Assembly (NCBI GenBank): GCA_019614645.1
Contig: JABWDB010000006.1
Coordinates: 6,200,001-6,264,000, forward strand
Origin: Stratiolaelaps scimitus
Lineage: Eukaryota; Arthropoda; Arachnida; Mesostigmata; Laelapidae
Reading direction: 5' to 3'
DNA: 64,000 nucleotides
The position numbers and the translations under genes are program-made. The notes under the pieces are model-generated. The model saw nothing but the letters and a program-made list of their open reading frames with translations, was not told the DNA's origin and made no database searches. Below, piece by piece: positions 45,295 to 58,700 of the stretch. Numbering within the stretch: position 1 is the first letter of the stretch; every line of letters begins with the position of its first letter.

Positions 45295-46524
45295 AAATGC
45301 AATTAACATATGATGATAATGATTCGATATCGTCCACTTCGGTATCATCATCACCACAAACGAGAATCAATCGGCACAGCGTCGGAACGGATGGATTAGG
45401 CTCCTTGTTCGTTTTTGGAAAAAACGGGCAACTAATATCGCAATTGTGCCTATTTCATAGAGCGGGTGTATACGTTCACAGATCGAGTGAACGCCGACCT
45501 CGTGCTAATTTGAATAACATAAATGCTATCGAAACACTTTTGTTTGTGAAGAAAACACAGGGCTCGTACGCTCGAAGTAGGGGCAACGATAAGTTCAATT
45601 GATTCAGGTATTATGCGTACTCTTCAAGACTCCTTATATAAGATATGTTGCACTGCTGGAAAGAGTCGAATCGTCCGATTTGACAAGTGATAACTTTTTA
45701 CGGCAAGTTCTTGTAGACGGGAGATATTGTTTGTCATAAATGCTGCATGACCTAAGATATTGAACGACACACAAAACAGAACAAGGTCTGGTTTCATTTA
45801 CTCGCGATCTTATAACTGTTTAGTCGTACATCATCGTCATTATTCGATACAAAAACAGAATATTACTATATAATAGTCATTAATTACTATTATTTGCCCA
45901 ACAGATACTGTGTCGATATTAAATTCGCCACTAATTAAATTCCATTCATTACGCGACGCGGCCGGCCTCCCACACGAGTTTGTGGTATCCGCCAGCTCCG
46001 ATCGGCAAACAATCAGAATTATAGCATAATCTCATAGAACAATCATGTCTAGAGCTATTCATCATTCAGAGACTCCGATTCTGATTCCTCCCTCCGACCA
46101 CTCATCTTCGTGATAACGCCGATTAACCATAATCAGACCACGTTACCGATAACGACGACAATTCTACGTGTGTAACGAAAGCACAACGAGATCTCTATGT
46201 ACTTATTTAGAATCACTATGATTAACACGGAGAATATAGCGGTGGCGTTTACAACTCAATTGGGACTTTACAGCTACGGTCGCCACGAACTGAAGCTGAA
46301 TGATGAAGAATTCCGTGAATGGTTCGGCTGTACAAACGACGTACGGCTGATTCTACCCCCATGTATTCATGTACAAAGTCGCTTCACTCAAGTGGCATTC
46401 GGATCTGCACCATTGAATTCATCGTGATGTCGTTTATTCTTTCGTTGGCAGCAGCATTCGACTATATCTCAGTTTCTCTCTCTGTATCTTCGCCCCTCCT
46501 CTATATATATATATATATATACCG

Positions 46525-46557
<33 letters not shown>

Positions 46558-47803
46558 ATAGTCCTATCAATCCAGCCACCGTACGGCTGGGGTCGATGCC
46601 GCCCGCCATTTACATCGCCACCAAAGGCCACCATTGCAAACGTCATCAGCGTCATCAACGCTGTGGGCCAGCGAACAACAGCCCCACCAGCGGGAAGCAG
46701 TGACAGCTGCTGGCCGGCATCTCGATGATTTCGAAGTGGCATGATGCGCGTAGGGTTAGCCGTCCCTTGGGCACGGGACCGATTACTGCAGTAGAAAACA
46801 GCGGAAAGTGATCTCTCCCTTCGCTTGGTGTTCTGTTGTCTTCAGCTCCGTTTGGTAGCAAAAACTATACAGCGTAGCGTGGCCCCCTTGTGGAACCCCG
46901 CAACTGTCGATCCATCTGTTGTCCACGTCAACCGTGCGGGATGGACCGTTGCAATCGCACCCCAGCGCGTATTTGTATAATAGTTCCTTTGCGCACACAT
47001 TGACGCCCAGCTCATATTTTCAGCCTGAATGAATAGTAGCTGTACGCATGCATTTGTTGAAATGCCGTCACCGATTTCATCAAATCTCTAAACAATATAA
47101 TAGATCTTCGGCCTTACTTTCCTAGTTCCGCTGTGCACCAGTGGCAAACTCGAACAAATCGAGCTCGGCAGCATATGCTGTATATTGCATAGGCTGAACG
47201 TCACCCTCGTAGTCGTCATCGTAACTTTTACAAGCCCGCTGTAGCCTGCCTGCTTAAGCGGCCGTAATTGCTCATCCGTCGCTGTACGACCTTCAGCGTT
47301 GTTCTCAACTGACGGTGACAGTAATTCGCCAATTAATACATGTTTACTGCATGGGGGACTGTCAGGCGAGTAGGGCAAACAACAACAAACAAATCGATAA
47401 AATGCTAGCACAGATTAAGCGGAATATATTTCATTCATGCTTCAACAGCTGGTGGTTAGTGAGGCTGATGTCGATCCAGGAGAGGTATTCAATTGGAGTT
47501 GACTCCTGTTCAGTATATCCTTCAGCCATCTTCAGTCAATGAACCCATGGAGCTTGGTATGTATCGTCTTCCTGACTCTAGTAGTGATTGTTCTTTTTTT
47601 GGATCTGAACGCATTTCGGCCCCCTCCCTGTCTCGCCTGGGTCGTTAATGCTAAATAAACCCAGGTAAAAGCAGCCAGGAGGCTAGCCATCCTGTTCGAT
47701 CTGGCGAATCGGACTAAACTAAATAAACCGCTAAATATCGACAAAGCATGACAGGATATACCGGACCAAGACCATAAGCTGAGCATCGTCACTGATACTG
47801 AAC

Positions 47804-47845
<42 letters not shown>

Positions 47846-47950
47846 ACGGCAAATTCGATGTGTCTCCAGCAAATTGTCCCCGGCTGTCGGCTCCTGTCGT
47901 TTACTTGTCTTCGCTTTCGTGTTGTTGTGTTCGTTCCGTCGCCTTCTCGA
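45295..47950. other. No gene recognised
   Basis: Short frames only. Contains compound (AT)n/(CT)n at about 46501-46556 and (AT)n at 47806-47843. Confidence 0.5.
47806..47843 (+). repeat. (AT)n microsatellite
   Basis: Pure AT dinucleotides about 100 bases upstream of the candidate 5' exon at 47952. Confidence 0.95.
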
Positions 47951-47951
47951 A

Positions 47952-48473
47952 ATGGCAGCGCGCCGTTTTAGCGGGTCTGCGCCCTGCACGCCCGTCAATG
48001 CGCGTAGCGCGGCCGCCCCCGTGAACTTCCATCCGAAGCAAAGTGGATGGAGTTACGACAACCGCAGCAGCAATTGGCCGCAGCTGACCGACTACAACCA
48101 ACGAAGGAACGCCGCCACCGCTGCCACCACGGACGACGCTGATGACGGCTTGAGAGACAGATCAAAGGCTGGCTTCCACTAGTCGACGAGCTTGGAAACG
48201 TCCGTCGTCCAGTGAAGAATCTACGCTGGGACCAGGGCTACTTCTACTGACACGGCTACTATACTACTACAACAACTACTGCTGCTGCTGTTGATGCTGC
48301 TACTGACAAAGCGCTTGTACGGAAGAAGAAAAACGCCCAATCGATGGACAGACAGCCCAACCTCACCGTACCGTATACCAAGATCAGTGGTACCGACTTT
48401 CTACTGGTTGCAATTTTTTCCCAGTAGAGCTACAACTCGAGCCGAGTGGGATTGATACACAATTCTCGCAATG
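47952..48473 (+). other. Candidate 5' exon with short upstream frame
   Basis: A frame of 76 codons from 47952 (MAARRFSGSAPCTPVNARSA onward) has GC-rich third positions and ends at TAG 48182. It is followed by CTG/GCT runs and then CTCGCAATG/GTGAGTCGG, a consensus donor directly after an ATG at 48471-48473. This layout suits a 5' UTR exon whose start codon is its last codon. The upstream frame would then be a uORF. No second exon is identified. Confidence 0.22.
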
Positions 48474-48555
48474 GTGAGTCGGGGCGGTAATCACTTAAAA
48501 CAACATAATTGCACTTCCACAAATTGGCCTAACTTATACGTAAGTCGAAGGGCAG

Positions 48556-48558
<3 letters not shown>

Positions 48559-48596
<38 letters not shown>

Positions 48597-48597
48597 A
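48559..48597 (+). repeat. (GT)n microsatellite
   Basis: GT dinucleotides with a late TA interruption, downstream of the donor-like site at 48474. Confidence 0.9.
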
Positions 48598-49441
48598 AGC
48601 TCAAGGTATCTTGTTTTATTAAAGGAGCTGCAATTTTACAATGCTTAAGCTCTCTTACATGTGTGTGTGTGTATACGTATGTAATCATCAAGAATATTTT
48701 TATAAACGATATTTCGATGAGGGGTTAGATGCAATATCAACAATGGTCCCATAACATGTTAAAGTATGGTTCAGTAAGGCAGATGAAGACCAGGCATACA
48801 ATGCATTATCGTCTTCGTTTCGCCGTAGCGATGTTATTCACTGCTCGTAAATGAGGCAGTAGTTGATAGACAACAGGCACTGACGAGCCAAACGGATCTT
48901 CCTTCATTGGATGCCGTTGACAGCTAGTTCCTCCCTTTTGCAAGACAGTTGACAATCACCCTTCATCGTCCGAATTCACCATATCGTGATATAAATTAAT
49001 TTGTGCAAAATTCTGCGTATTTCACCGTTCGTTTTCGATTCATTCATTACACAGTGCCACATCTGTAGCCTATAATTATAACCCGACCACGCTTCCCTGG
49101 TACCCCCTCTCAAGATAGACTTACGCCTATGAAAATCTCAAATGTTTGTCCATACCTGTACGCATGCCATTCAACGAATGTACATCCCTGAGCATATTAT
49201 GCACAGGGGAAATAGCTGTCGTCCCAGTAAAGAATCTCAATAAACAGCGTACCCTTACACAAAGACACACACATACACACTCACAACTATTTCAATTTAG
49301 CATGCATACACGGTCAAATATTAGAAGCACCTGTCATTCTCCCAACTTAACGGGTTACACCGCTATCTCCGTTCATCAGCGTCCGTCAATCGAACTATGA
49401 CCACCGGCAACGATTTCACAACAACTCTCGCCTCGGCTGCT

Positions 49442-49443
<2 letters not shown>

Positions 49444-49473
<30 letters not shown>
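49444..49473 (+). repeat. (CAG)n microsatellite
   Basis: Nine to ten CAG units. No coding frame through it has other support. Confidence 0.9.
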
Positions 49474-49474
<1 letters not shown>

Positions 49475-50892
49475 CATCACAGGAACGAGTAAACGCCTCA
49501 TCGACTTCGTCGATATGTAACTTTTCGCCCTAGCGATCAATTTCGTCAGCGTCAATAAATGCTAGTTCGAGGCGAAACTGTAGCTGCACGCTGTCGTTTG
49601 CTACATACATGAAACCCTTCATTTCAACAAGGTGTATCGCTCGTGCCACCCGTTGGATTGTCGGCCCCATCGTCTCCCTTTCGATAAATGTTTTTTCTTC
49701 TCACTCTTTTAGAAAATGGCACCCCGCACACTGACACGACACTAAGCGGCACACAGCCGAAATCGTCAGAAGCCATCGTCTCGTGACGATAATCGATTAG
49801 ACGACTGAACGAAGATATATATACCACCATCATCACGGGTACCAGCAATAACAGCAACAACAACAAGCACAATAACGGCGGCTGTATGAGCAGCATTGGT
49901 TGTAATGGCAGTAGCGATAGTAACAATAACCACAATAATCAGTGGAGATCAAAGAAAATTCGCGTCACTCTCGCGGGCGACAGCCTACGCCGCCATCAAA
50001 GCCCGCTGTAAAGCGACAACGTCTATCCCCTTTCTATCGATATGTGTGATATTATATGCATGTATTATATATGTATGTATACGCATATGTATATAGAGAG
50101 AGATAGATGCTCGAATGTGCGGGTTCACACGAGAAGATAGGGCAGTCACTATAACTGAACACACGTTGAAGCTCGCTCCAATGTGGCTATATCCCACACA
50201 CGCGTAGTCGACAAAGGACGAACGCACACAGATATTTGACATCGTCAACCCGGCTAGCAGGGTCGCGAACGATGCTCCCGATCAGAATAAACAAATAATA
50301 ATCAGAGAGCAAAAATATAATCTGAGCGAGGGTGAGACACGAACAACAAGAAGAACAGCACCCGAAATAACGAAAAAAGGTGCTGACGAACAGAAGCAAG
50401 CTAACATGTGTTATATTTTTCTTGACCTGCCTCCTCCCCATGGTTCACCACCGCTTTTGGCTGGAAACGCTGGACGGGGACAGCAAACCAAGCGTCAACA
50501 GTTGTATTGGCTGATCTCGGCAACTGGCCACATCTATCGAGTGACTTGAACGATGATCAGTGAATAATAATTAGGCAGGGGGTATTCTACGAGCTCGGGC
50601 GACGGGCGATTTGGACACACATGCGATGAATGGGAATGATCATTGACGCCGTCTAGCGGCAGAGAATCATAGAAATCTACTCGCTCATGTGACCACCCCC
50701 ACTCGTGTCACTTCTCGTTCATCCGCTCACTCAGTATAAGGAGACAGACGCAATAATGGAACGTAATACGATCAGTAGCAAGTGTGATAGTGTAACGTAT
50801 TGATAGATAAACAGATTGAGCAAATAATTGCAACATGAATCACCCACTCACGCAGACGATGATCATACGCCGTCATCATTGTCGTATTTGGT

Positions 50893-50902
50893 ATGAAGCT
50901 CG

Positions 50903-50945
<43 letters not shown>

Positions 50946-50958
50946 TGGCGAGCTTCAT
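50893..50958. repeat. AT-rich palindrome: (AT)n inside a 15 bp perfect inverted repeat
   Basis: ATGAAGCTCGCCAAT (50893-50907) and its exact reverse complement (50944-50958) enclose the AT tract, so the whole 66 bp can extrude as a cruciform. Confidence 0.92.
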
Positions 50959-53388
50959 CGTTCGGCTCGAACTGCGGCCATTGACATCGTGGGAAATCGA
51001 TGGGAATCAAGGACTGCCCTCGCAGACTAACACATATTTATACAAGCGCCAAACGATGCTTCTAAAGATTCCAAGCCAGTGACTGGTAAACCTCGGCGTC
51101 GTCGTCGTGTCGCCTGTCCGCAGCGTAAGTTAGCCAAATGCCAATTTCGGGGTTCAGCAATGGCTGCGCAAGTCGGATCGCAAAATGCAAAAACGTTAGG
51201 GTCTCTCGCTCGCTCGATGAAAATGTTAGGGTCGAATATACGCATCGTTATGAACTGGCATACGATGAGCCACTCTGCTTTCATCACACGTTACAATGTC
51301 GAATATCATAAACAGATCGCACGATCGATTAAACTGACCGAACATTGATAAGCGCAGGGTTTTCGTTGTACTTTACTCCATTGGAAATATCATCGCAAAG
51401 ATATTCATGCTCACATACACAGCGAAATTCACCAGGGATAACTCTAAGAAGGTCATATAAAAGCCGGGAACCGCTATTCTCGATTTCAAGACATCGAGCA
51501 GCTTCCAGCAACACGCAGGTAACGTAGGCTTATCTCGTGTGGATGTTATAAGCTTAGCAATAGCTATCCTGCCAAGCCTACCGGCGAAAATCCGCGTGTA
51601 TGCTGCTACTGCTGCGCGCTGCTCGCTTGACGATTTAATAGCGTACTTTTGTATCCATATCGCCCGACTCGGAAGTTCGCCGAGCGGATGATGTTTACTA
51701 ACCGAGTCCCGACATGGCAGGGTGGGATGTCTGCACAAAGCTCATGACTACCAGCCTATTTAGTTGCTCTGCTTCGACTTCTGCGCCATCCGTTACCGAG
51801 GCAAAGACCACGCTACATTCAATTCGCGTTCTGTGAGCAGCTGCCTCCGGCAGTGCCAGCATCGCATCCTCTAACGCATCAGAGCCGTCTGCATAACAAG
51901 TCCGTGCACAATCAATTCAAATAGGCTAAAAAAAATGAAACCGAATACAGATGGCAGATACTATATATAAGAGTCACTTTGCGCAGCGGTGGGGTAACGT
52001 GATAAGCTTAGCAAACCTTTCAGCCGGTTGGGGCTGACCTTCGCAAAATACATTAGGATGTGCTGCTGTACCGCCCAGTCGTATAGCATCCATAATATTG
52101 CATTGCTCCCAGCCTATCTCTCTCAATGGCCTTAAGACACGTGATGCTGTTCCTGCAGCAATCCTGACGACCACACTCACTTATTATGTCAGTGCGAAGC
52201 ACATCGTTGCCTTGCATTTTTCAGCTACAGGCGGCTATTTTATTATTATGACAATGGAATATTAGATAAATGAAGCTTCCTCGAGAAGCCTTTGGTTAAC
52301 TAGACGATATACAGCTGGCTGTCTGTTGAGTTTAGATAAACACGTCCGTATTTATCAAAATCATCATTGACCTGGTAGCGTGTTTTGTTGTTTTTTTTTT
52401 CGTATTGTTTCACCGGACGAAAATCGCTTGCACTCCCCGGAGAGGATTCGTACATGAAAAATAGGAAATTGCAAATATTTATAAATACAAAATAGTGAAT
52501 ATTATTCTATTCGCTATTCGCGATTCAAATATCGCTCACAGCTGCTTATAGAAAAAGAGGTCACTATCAGCCGAGATATCACCACCTCCACAGTCAGACA
52601 GACGTCGCCAACTGATGCAAAAGTACAATGTGTAATTGTCACAAACGTCTCACAACATACCCATCCTAGTGTACGTTCAGCACGGCTTCACGTTATGAGC
52701 CAATTACAAGCATCACCCGTCGTCACCGGGAGTAGTGCTATGGACAGCGATTAAAGGAGCACCATGTCCCTCCCCGCATGTATCACTGAATCAAGCGCAA
52801 AAGCCAATTTGACATATAATAATACAATGTCTATCCAAAAATGGTAACTCTTTTCCGCCAGTCTCCGGCCCCTCAGTGAACATACAATAAATCACCTCTT
52901 GCTGGCGAAACGGAGGCCATCCAGCCAGCCAGCCAAACTCAACTCTGCTTGCTATACACAATATGGTCGCAGGACGAAAGGCCAAGGGGCGGAGGCCAAT
53001 AGAAGATCTAAGGCCGCCTCGTTGTCTTCGTATTTTTCGACTTTTGCCTCCCATAGCGGCCCACCATAATGGTAACAACATGGTGATGATGGTAGCCCAG
53101 CGGCCGATCTTGTTGAGCCGTCGAGGAAAGCCGAGAAGTGCGCGAACGCTCAAACTTGGAAAGGAGGTCACGAGAGTCACTAGGCCGCTCGCGTCTGTTG
53201 ATCTACTCCAAGCCGATTGAGAGCAGTCAAGCAGGCAAGGCCCTCTTCCTGAGCAGGATGAACGTGGTGCCCTGCGGTTACGCGGCAAAGGCACCAAGCA
53301 GACGCAGGGCGGCGTGTTCAGTCTGTTAGCCTTCAGCAAACTGGCACCTGATAGCAGCAGCCATCCCGTACACGCCTATCTACACTAT

Positions 53389-53424
<36 letters not shown>

Positions 53425-54189
53425 ACTACTCGTCGCTGTACCATGGCTATATGCCGTACGTTTTGTCATTGAGATTATAATCTTCCACATTGAATTGACA
53501 GGGAGACGTGAAATTGACACTTGTAGCAGCAGCAGTTGTAATTGTATTATAGCATTGGTAGTTGTTGGTCATCAGATCACGCTCATCACGAACGCACACC
53601 ACAGGCATGCGAGAACGAGCAAGATTGATAGGGTAACATATATAATGATGCCACAGCCGACTCCGTTGCAATGTAGGCACTTTAATCTACAGTCGAAAGC
53701 GATTATTAGTCGACAACCCACTTTATTTATTTTCTATTTTTTATTCACACTAACCACACGGCGCGAACTTTGCAGCGGCAACACAGTCGAACGACTCAAT
53801 CGAACGACGATATCAAAGTGGCGAAGTCAGTCAACGTTAAATGAAAACTCCTCGTTCCTCCTCCCTTGTAGCATACTATTATAGAATGATACCTTTATAA
53901 TAACATGGCCTGGACATAAACACAGTTGGGCAGTATCTGTGTATAGATCGTTTGACCTTCGATGATGGCTCATGTTAATTGCTACCCTGGTCATCGGCTT
54001 ATACTACATCGGACCTCGCCAAGCAAGCGTGTATCTCTGAAATTGAGATTCTAGTATCGAGGCAAGCGTGACCATGTCAATAGACGAATCCTTATAGAAT
54101 ATATACAATATATATATGTTTTACAAAGTAAAATATGACTAAAATTGTTATTGTTAGAACAAGCCACTGCGTATGTTGCCTGGCAGTTT

Positions 54190-54365
54190 GCGCTGACCTG
54201 TCTCAGCCAACATTCAACGTGCACGGTGCAGGCTTTTGCATTGCTTCGAAAAACGGACCACAAGGTGCAAATGTGCAACGGTGGGGATCGAGCCCGTGCA
54301 CATACGTCCGTCTCCTCCGGCTGCAAAGCGCAGACGAATACATCACGCCACCCAGGCTATCACAT
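54190..54365 (-). mobile_element. tRNA-derived SINE, near full-length copy C
   Basis: The minus strand contains the B box GGGCTCGATCCCC (plus-strand about 54283-54295) in the context GTGCACGGGCTCGATCCCC, then the body with GGTCCG, TTCGAAGCAATGCAAAAGC, and the tail GTGCACGTTGAATGTTGGCT. The order of blocks is the same as in copy A. The tail hairpin has a slightly longer loop. Confidence 0.75.
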
Positions 54366-54499
54366 CGAACAGGAGCTAACTATGCCGAGAGGTGTATACT
54401 CAACAAGAGCATATACATGACCAACTTCGAACCACTATTCCGCAATTCAAACCAACGTTACGCCAATGGAACTCGACAAAATGAGTCGACATTCGAATG

Positions 54500-55350
54500 A
54501 TTTTAATGACAAAATGTATTCGTTTTATGTTAAGGTCTTTTTTGAAATTATCCCTTTGAAACAAATGTTGACATAACCATGACATAATTTCTGGAAAATT
54601 TTAGCAATGCGGTTTTGAATTTCATTTTCGAGACCCTCAAAGCTTTGTGGTCGGTTAATGGGACACCTGACGATAAATATAGCCCCTAAAGAAAGAAGTC
54701 TAGCGATGTCAAGGTACACGATCTGGGGGAGCCAATTCATATCACCTCTGATATGAATTGGCCTGATAGCACGACCACTTACAGAATTTGTACGCGTTCC
54801 TTAATTCTCCGTACAAGTTTACAATTGACCACAAATAGGAGTTTCTCTACACCCGAGTTTTACCGGGAAAAATAACGGCGGCAAATTCGAAATGGCAACC
54901 TCACTTCGAAGTACCGTTTTTTTTTCTATAAAACGACATCTCTCATAACAGCTTCCTATTGTCTTCTTCTGCATTGCTCTGGGTATCTGCAGTTCGAAGC
55001 ACTTTCCTCGTGGTTTAGTTCTAATAGTCAAATGTACGAATATTTCATTCCAGTCACTTTTCGCTAGAATGACGTTCCTCTCCCTTAGTATTCCTTCGTG
55101 CAACACAGATGTACATTCGATTGTGTTCTTGTATCGGATTCATATTCAGCTTGCTATGCCTATGAGTACCTGGCAGGTACCTTCGAACTGCAGGATGCAT
55201 GCACGATTTGACAGGTGTCGAAAGGCAAACGCCCAATGTCGACACGGAGAGATCTCTCCCAAAGGAATCGCGTAAGCGGCTCCTGGCGTTTGAAGTCGAA
55301 GCGCCAGCCTGCTGCACCAGCATGAGTAACAGCCAACGCGTGGACATCGC
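54500..55350 (-). other. Coding-like but broken minus-strand region, unassigned
   Basis: Adjacent minus frames (55347-55054, 55106-54819, 54740-54525) have protein-like stretches such as AKSDWNEIFVHLTIRTKP and ENEIQNRIAKIFQKL, but they are separated by stops and shifts. The pattern fits a decayed gene or transposon. I recognise no domain. Confidence 0.25.
54731..54762. repeat. 14 bp perfect inverted repeat with 4-base loop
   Basis: GCCAATTCATATCA, loop CCTC, then TGATATGAATTGGC. It lies between two of the broken minus-strand frames. Confidence 0.92.
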
Positions 55351-55385
55351 TGGTTGAATGTCGGTCTACGATATTAGCGCCATAA

Positions 55386-55483
55386 ACACACGTACATATA
55401 TATATATATATATCTATGTACGTGTGTGCCTATGCATGTGTATATATATATATATATATATAGACACACATGCATAGGCACAC
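55386..55483. repeat. Two adjoining AT-rich palindromes
   Basis: The first has arms ACACACGTACATA (55386-55398) and TATGTACGTGTGT (55415-55427). The second has 18 bp arms GTGTGCCTATGCATGTGT (55424-55441) and its exact reverse complement (55466-55483). They share four bases, GTGT, at 55424-55427. Each encloses an (AT)n core. Confidence 0.92.
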
Positions 55484-55736
55484 GGACAATGATTTGCATC
55501 ACCTTGAGCAGCGAATGGAGTCTAAGATTCATAGAATATCATCAGCGTGGTCAGCATTCGTATCATTCTAAGCTCCCCTTGTATAAGTCTATTTACTACA
55601 TCTGGTAAGGTAGTTGTTCGCCACAAACGAGATGGTGATGCGATGCTAATACTGTGTGACCATTGTAATGAGGCGACTATAACTGCTTCATTATAATCAT
55701 CAGGAGAAGCAGCGACGGATTGTTATTATGCTACAA

Positions 55737-58700
55737 TTTAATACTAATAGTGAGTATCTGTTTAGTTCTGTCGATTTATATTGTTTCGCTGGGTGACGCT
55801 CTGAGCCATATCGAAATGTCGCCGAAGCAATAGTCGTCGAGACATTCTCGTCTAAAATAGAAATGTGAGATATATTTAGCGAATAAACAACATACAAGAT
55901 ATTATTGATCTATAAGGTGACGACAAATGATACAACTCGAGATAACAGTTACTTTGGGCCGAGGATGTTATTGCTAGCGACAACCGCAATATCGCACATC
56001 CACAAGGCGCGCCTGCTGAAATTGGTCGATTGCATAATTGTCATGCAATCAACACCACTCATTAAGGCTGTCCTGTTAAGCTTGCTCGAGCGGCAAAACT
56101 TTTACAATCATCTGTTTAGGTTGACCATGCCCGCCATTGTGGCATAAATAGATAAAATGACGTCGCTTAGATTCGACGAGTACATTGTGATTGGCGGTCA
56201 ATGTGCCGTCGCACACATCGACCAAAAACTGGTACAATTTTACACTTCAACTATTTAATAGATCTACCATTACAGTGAGCCATTGAAACGATACGTGAAT
56301 TATAACACTAATCTTCAATACAGAACGACAATTCAGTTTTTTTTGTCTTCTCACAGACATGCACTCTATCTGTCGGCAACGCGTGTGTCCGCTTTATCAA
56401 GAACACAAACCTATTTAACTCTATAGATTAACAGCAAGCGGTTTGTGTCAAGAGTATTTTAACTGACAACGCGCGAGAAGAACGTAATGCTGCCGACCAA
56501 CGGCAATACGCATTTGCCACTTTTCCACGCCGTTCATTCCATCGCTGTCAACGTCTCAGTCATCTTGGCTCGATCGTCGATCAAGCCCTGGACACACACG
56601 AGACACCATTTCGCGTCACGCTCAGCTCGTCTGACCGAGTACGATGCCAAGTGCTCCAGCCACGCGAAGAAAAGAGCAGCACTTGACGATATAGCAAAAT
56701 AGCTGCCACCGGCACCGCCACCGCCGGCAGCAGCAGCATTATCATCATCAATATCGAGACAGCACCAACTATGCTACTGCTGGCGAGGACGTCGCAGTCA
56801 GACAAACAGACAAAACAACAGACTAAAAACGCTCACATAGCCAGACATTCATCAGCTCGTTCTCCTCAATCAGCCGCTCCACCGAGGAGACCATCGCTCG
56901 CTGGCCCTAAAGGACTCGTGGGTGCCTCTCTCCAACAGCAGCAGCAGCAGCAGCAACAACGTTGCTGCTCTTGCTGGAGCAGCAACAGCAGCAACTCGTA
57001 CAAATACTACTACCACTACTACTAGAGCTAGTATAACTACCATCGAGACTTTTTTTGCGGCGCGGCGAGAATGACGTCGGTGCCGCTTCCTTCCTGCGAT
57101 CGAGGATTTCTTCCACTGCGGATGCCGCAGCTACCAACGGCATCGCTGATCAATACTGAGAGAATACTGGATACTGGGGAGAGAATTCTGGGGGATAGCT
57201 ACGCTGGCAGCAATTTTCGATGTATTCATCATGTATGTTTGATTGCTCTTTAAAATACGCTCCCCGATTGGCGATCGCGGCGCCTTTTCGTTCGCAGCGT
57301 TATATATATATATAACGATATGTATATATCCGCGGGTTATGCTACTGTAATTGTCAGTGGAACTATCTATTTATGATTCGCCCTTGATAACTGCACTTAC
57401 AATAGAACGAGTTCAGAGCGCGTGGAAATAAAGAGGGCGAAGTGTCAATTCGACATTCACTCTGCTTGTTTCTAGCGATAATACATACGGAGAAAGAGAA
57501 TGATCAAAATCAACATAGCCACAACGACCCTGTTATTTTAACGGCAACAATAATAATCGTAGTAACATCGCCCTTACAAGGCGCGTCTAACTTCGATTTT
57601 CCAGTCGCCCTTCTCGTGCTTGCTTGCGACAGTTGTGAAAGCCAATTTCACGATGAAACCGACAATCTCTATCAACTCTTGATTCATCAGCCGACTGGAC
57701 TTCGTGCTGAAAACTAAATACAGAGATAAAGCCCGACCATAGATGTACAGAGCGAACAAAAAAAATGAGGAAGACCTCTCGAGTACCTCCGTAGTACTTT
57801 CAAAACCACGAAACGCTAGCTGCTACTCTATCGGGGAACGCCGAACGCCGCCGCCGCTGCTTATGTCGCCTCAGCCTTGCAGACAGACTCCCTGCCACTC
57901 ACGGGCATACAGACGATACTCACACTACTATTCATGCAAGCACCAGCTGCTCTCCTCACTATCCACGCGCGTTCGCTCGGACGAACGACCGGACGCTGCA
58001 CAACGAAGGAACAGCCCACACGGGGTCTCGATTGCCTCCCACCTCTGCCAGCCAGCAGAATCGCGCGAAGCAGATTTGCTCGCCGTTGCTGGCTGTTAAC
58101 GCTGCTACTCAAGCCCACTAGAATCTTGCCATAGGGTCTGGGCGGCGGCGGCGGCAGCAGCAGCAGTAGGCGATCTGTTCCGAACCCCGTCGTTTTCTAG
58201 CGTAGGATATGTTTGTATATAGGTAGGCAGGGAAGCAGACTTCAGAAGCTGGACCACCATCGGGCAACAGCAGCAGCAGTACCCGCTGCGGTAGCACCAC
58301 CGAGCCGAGCCCGATCGGTCCTGCAGCAGTCTGAGCCTTAGTCGGCCTTTCTCCTCCGAGAGATCTTTCACTTCTGTGGTCTCTACCGGCGACACAACCA
58401 ACAGCAGCAGCAGCAGCCTCTGCCGCCGCGTCGGCGCCACTCTGGCGAACTTCCCGCTCTACACACTCAGTCAGCGAGCGAGCTCACTTCAATAGACTCG
58501 AGCAGCAATAGCAGCAAAGCCGACAGCATAGAAACAGCATCGCAGTGTCGTGTCGTTGTCCTCCCCTTCTCAAACAACACTGTTGATGCTGCTGCTGTTG
58601 CTGGTGATGATGATGACTACAATTACTATTAGTAATAGAACTAGGGCCCACCAGGGTAACTAGTCCAGGGTAAGATAAATAGATTGTGAACGTCCGACGT

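Larger units (their letters stand above)
48474..54180. other. No gene recognised
   Basis: Holds (GT)n at about 48559-48597, (CAG)n at 49444-49473, an AT palindrome at 50893-50958 and (AT)n at about 53393-53421. The 182-codon minus frame at 52791-53339 is open but unlike any family I know. Confidence 0.45.
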
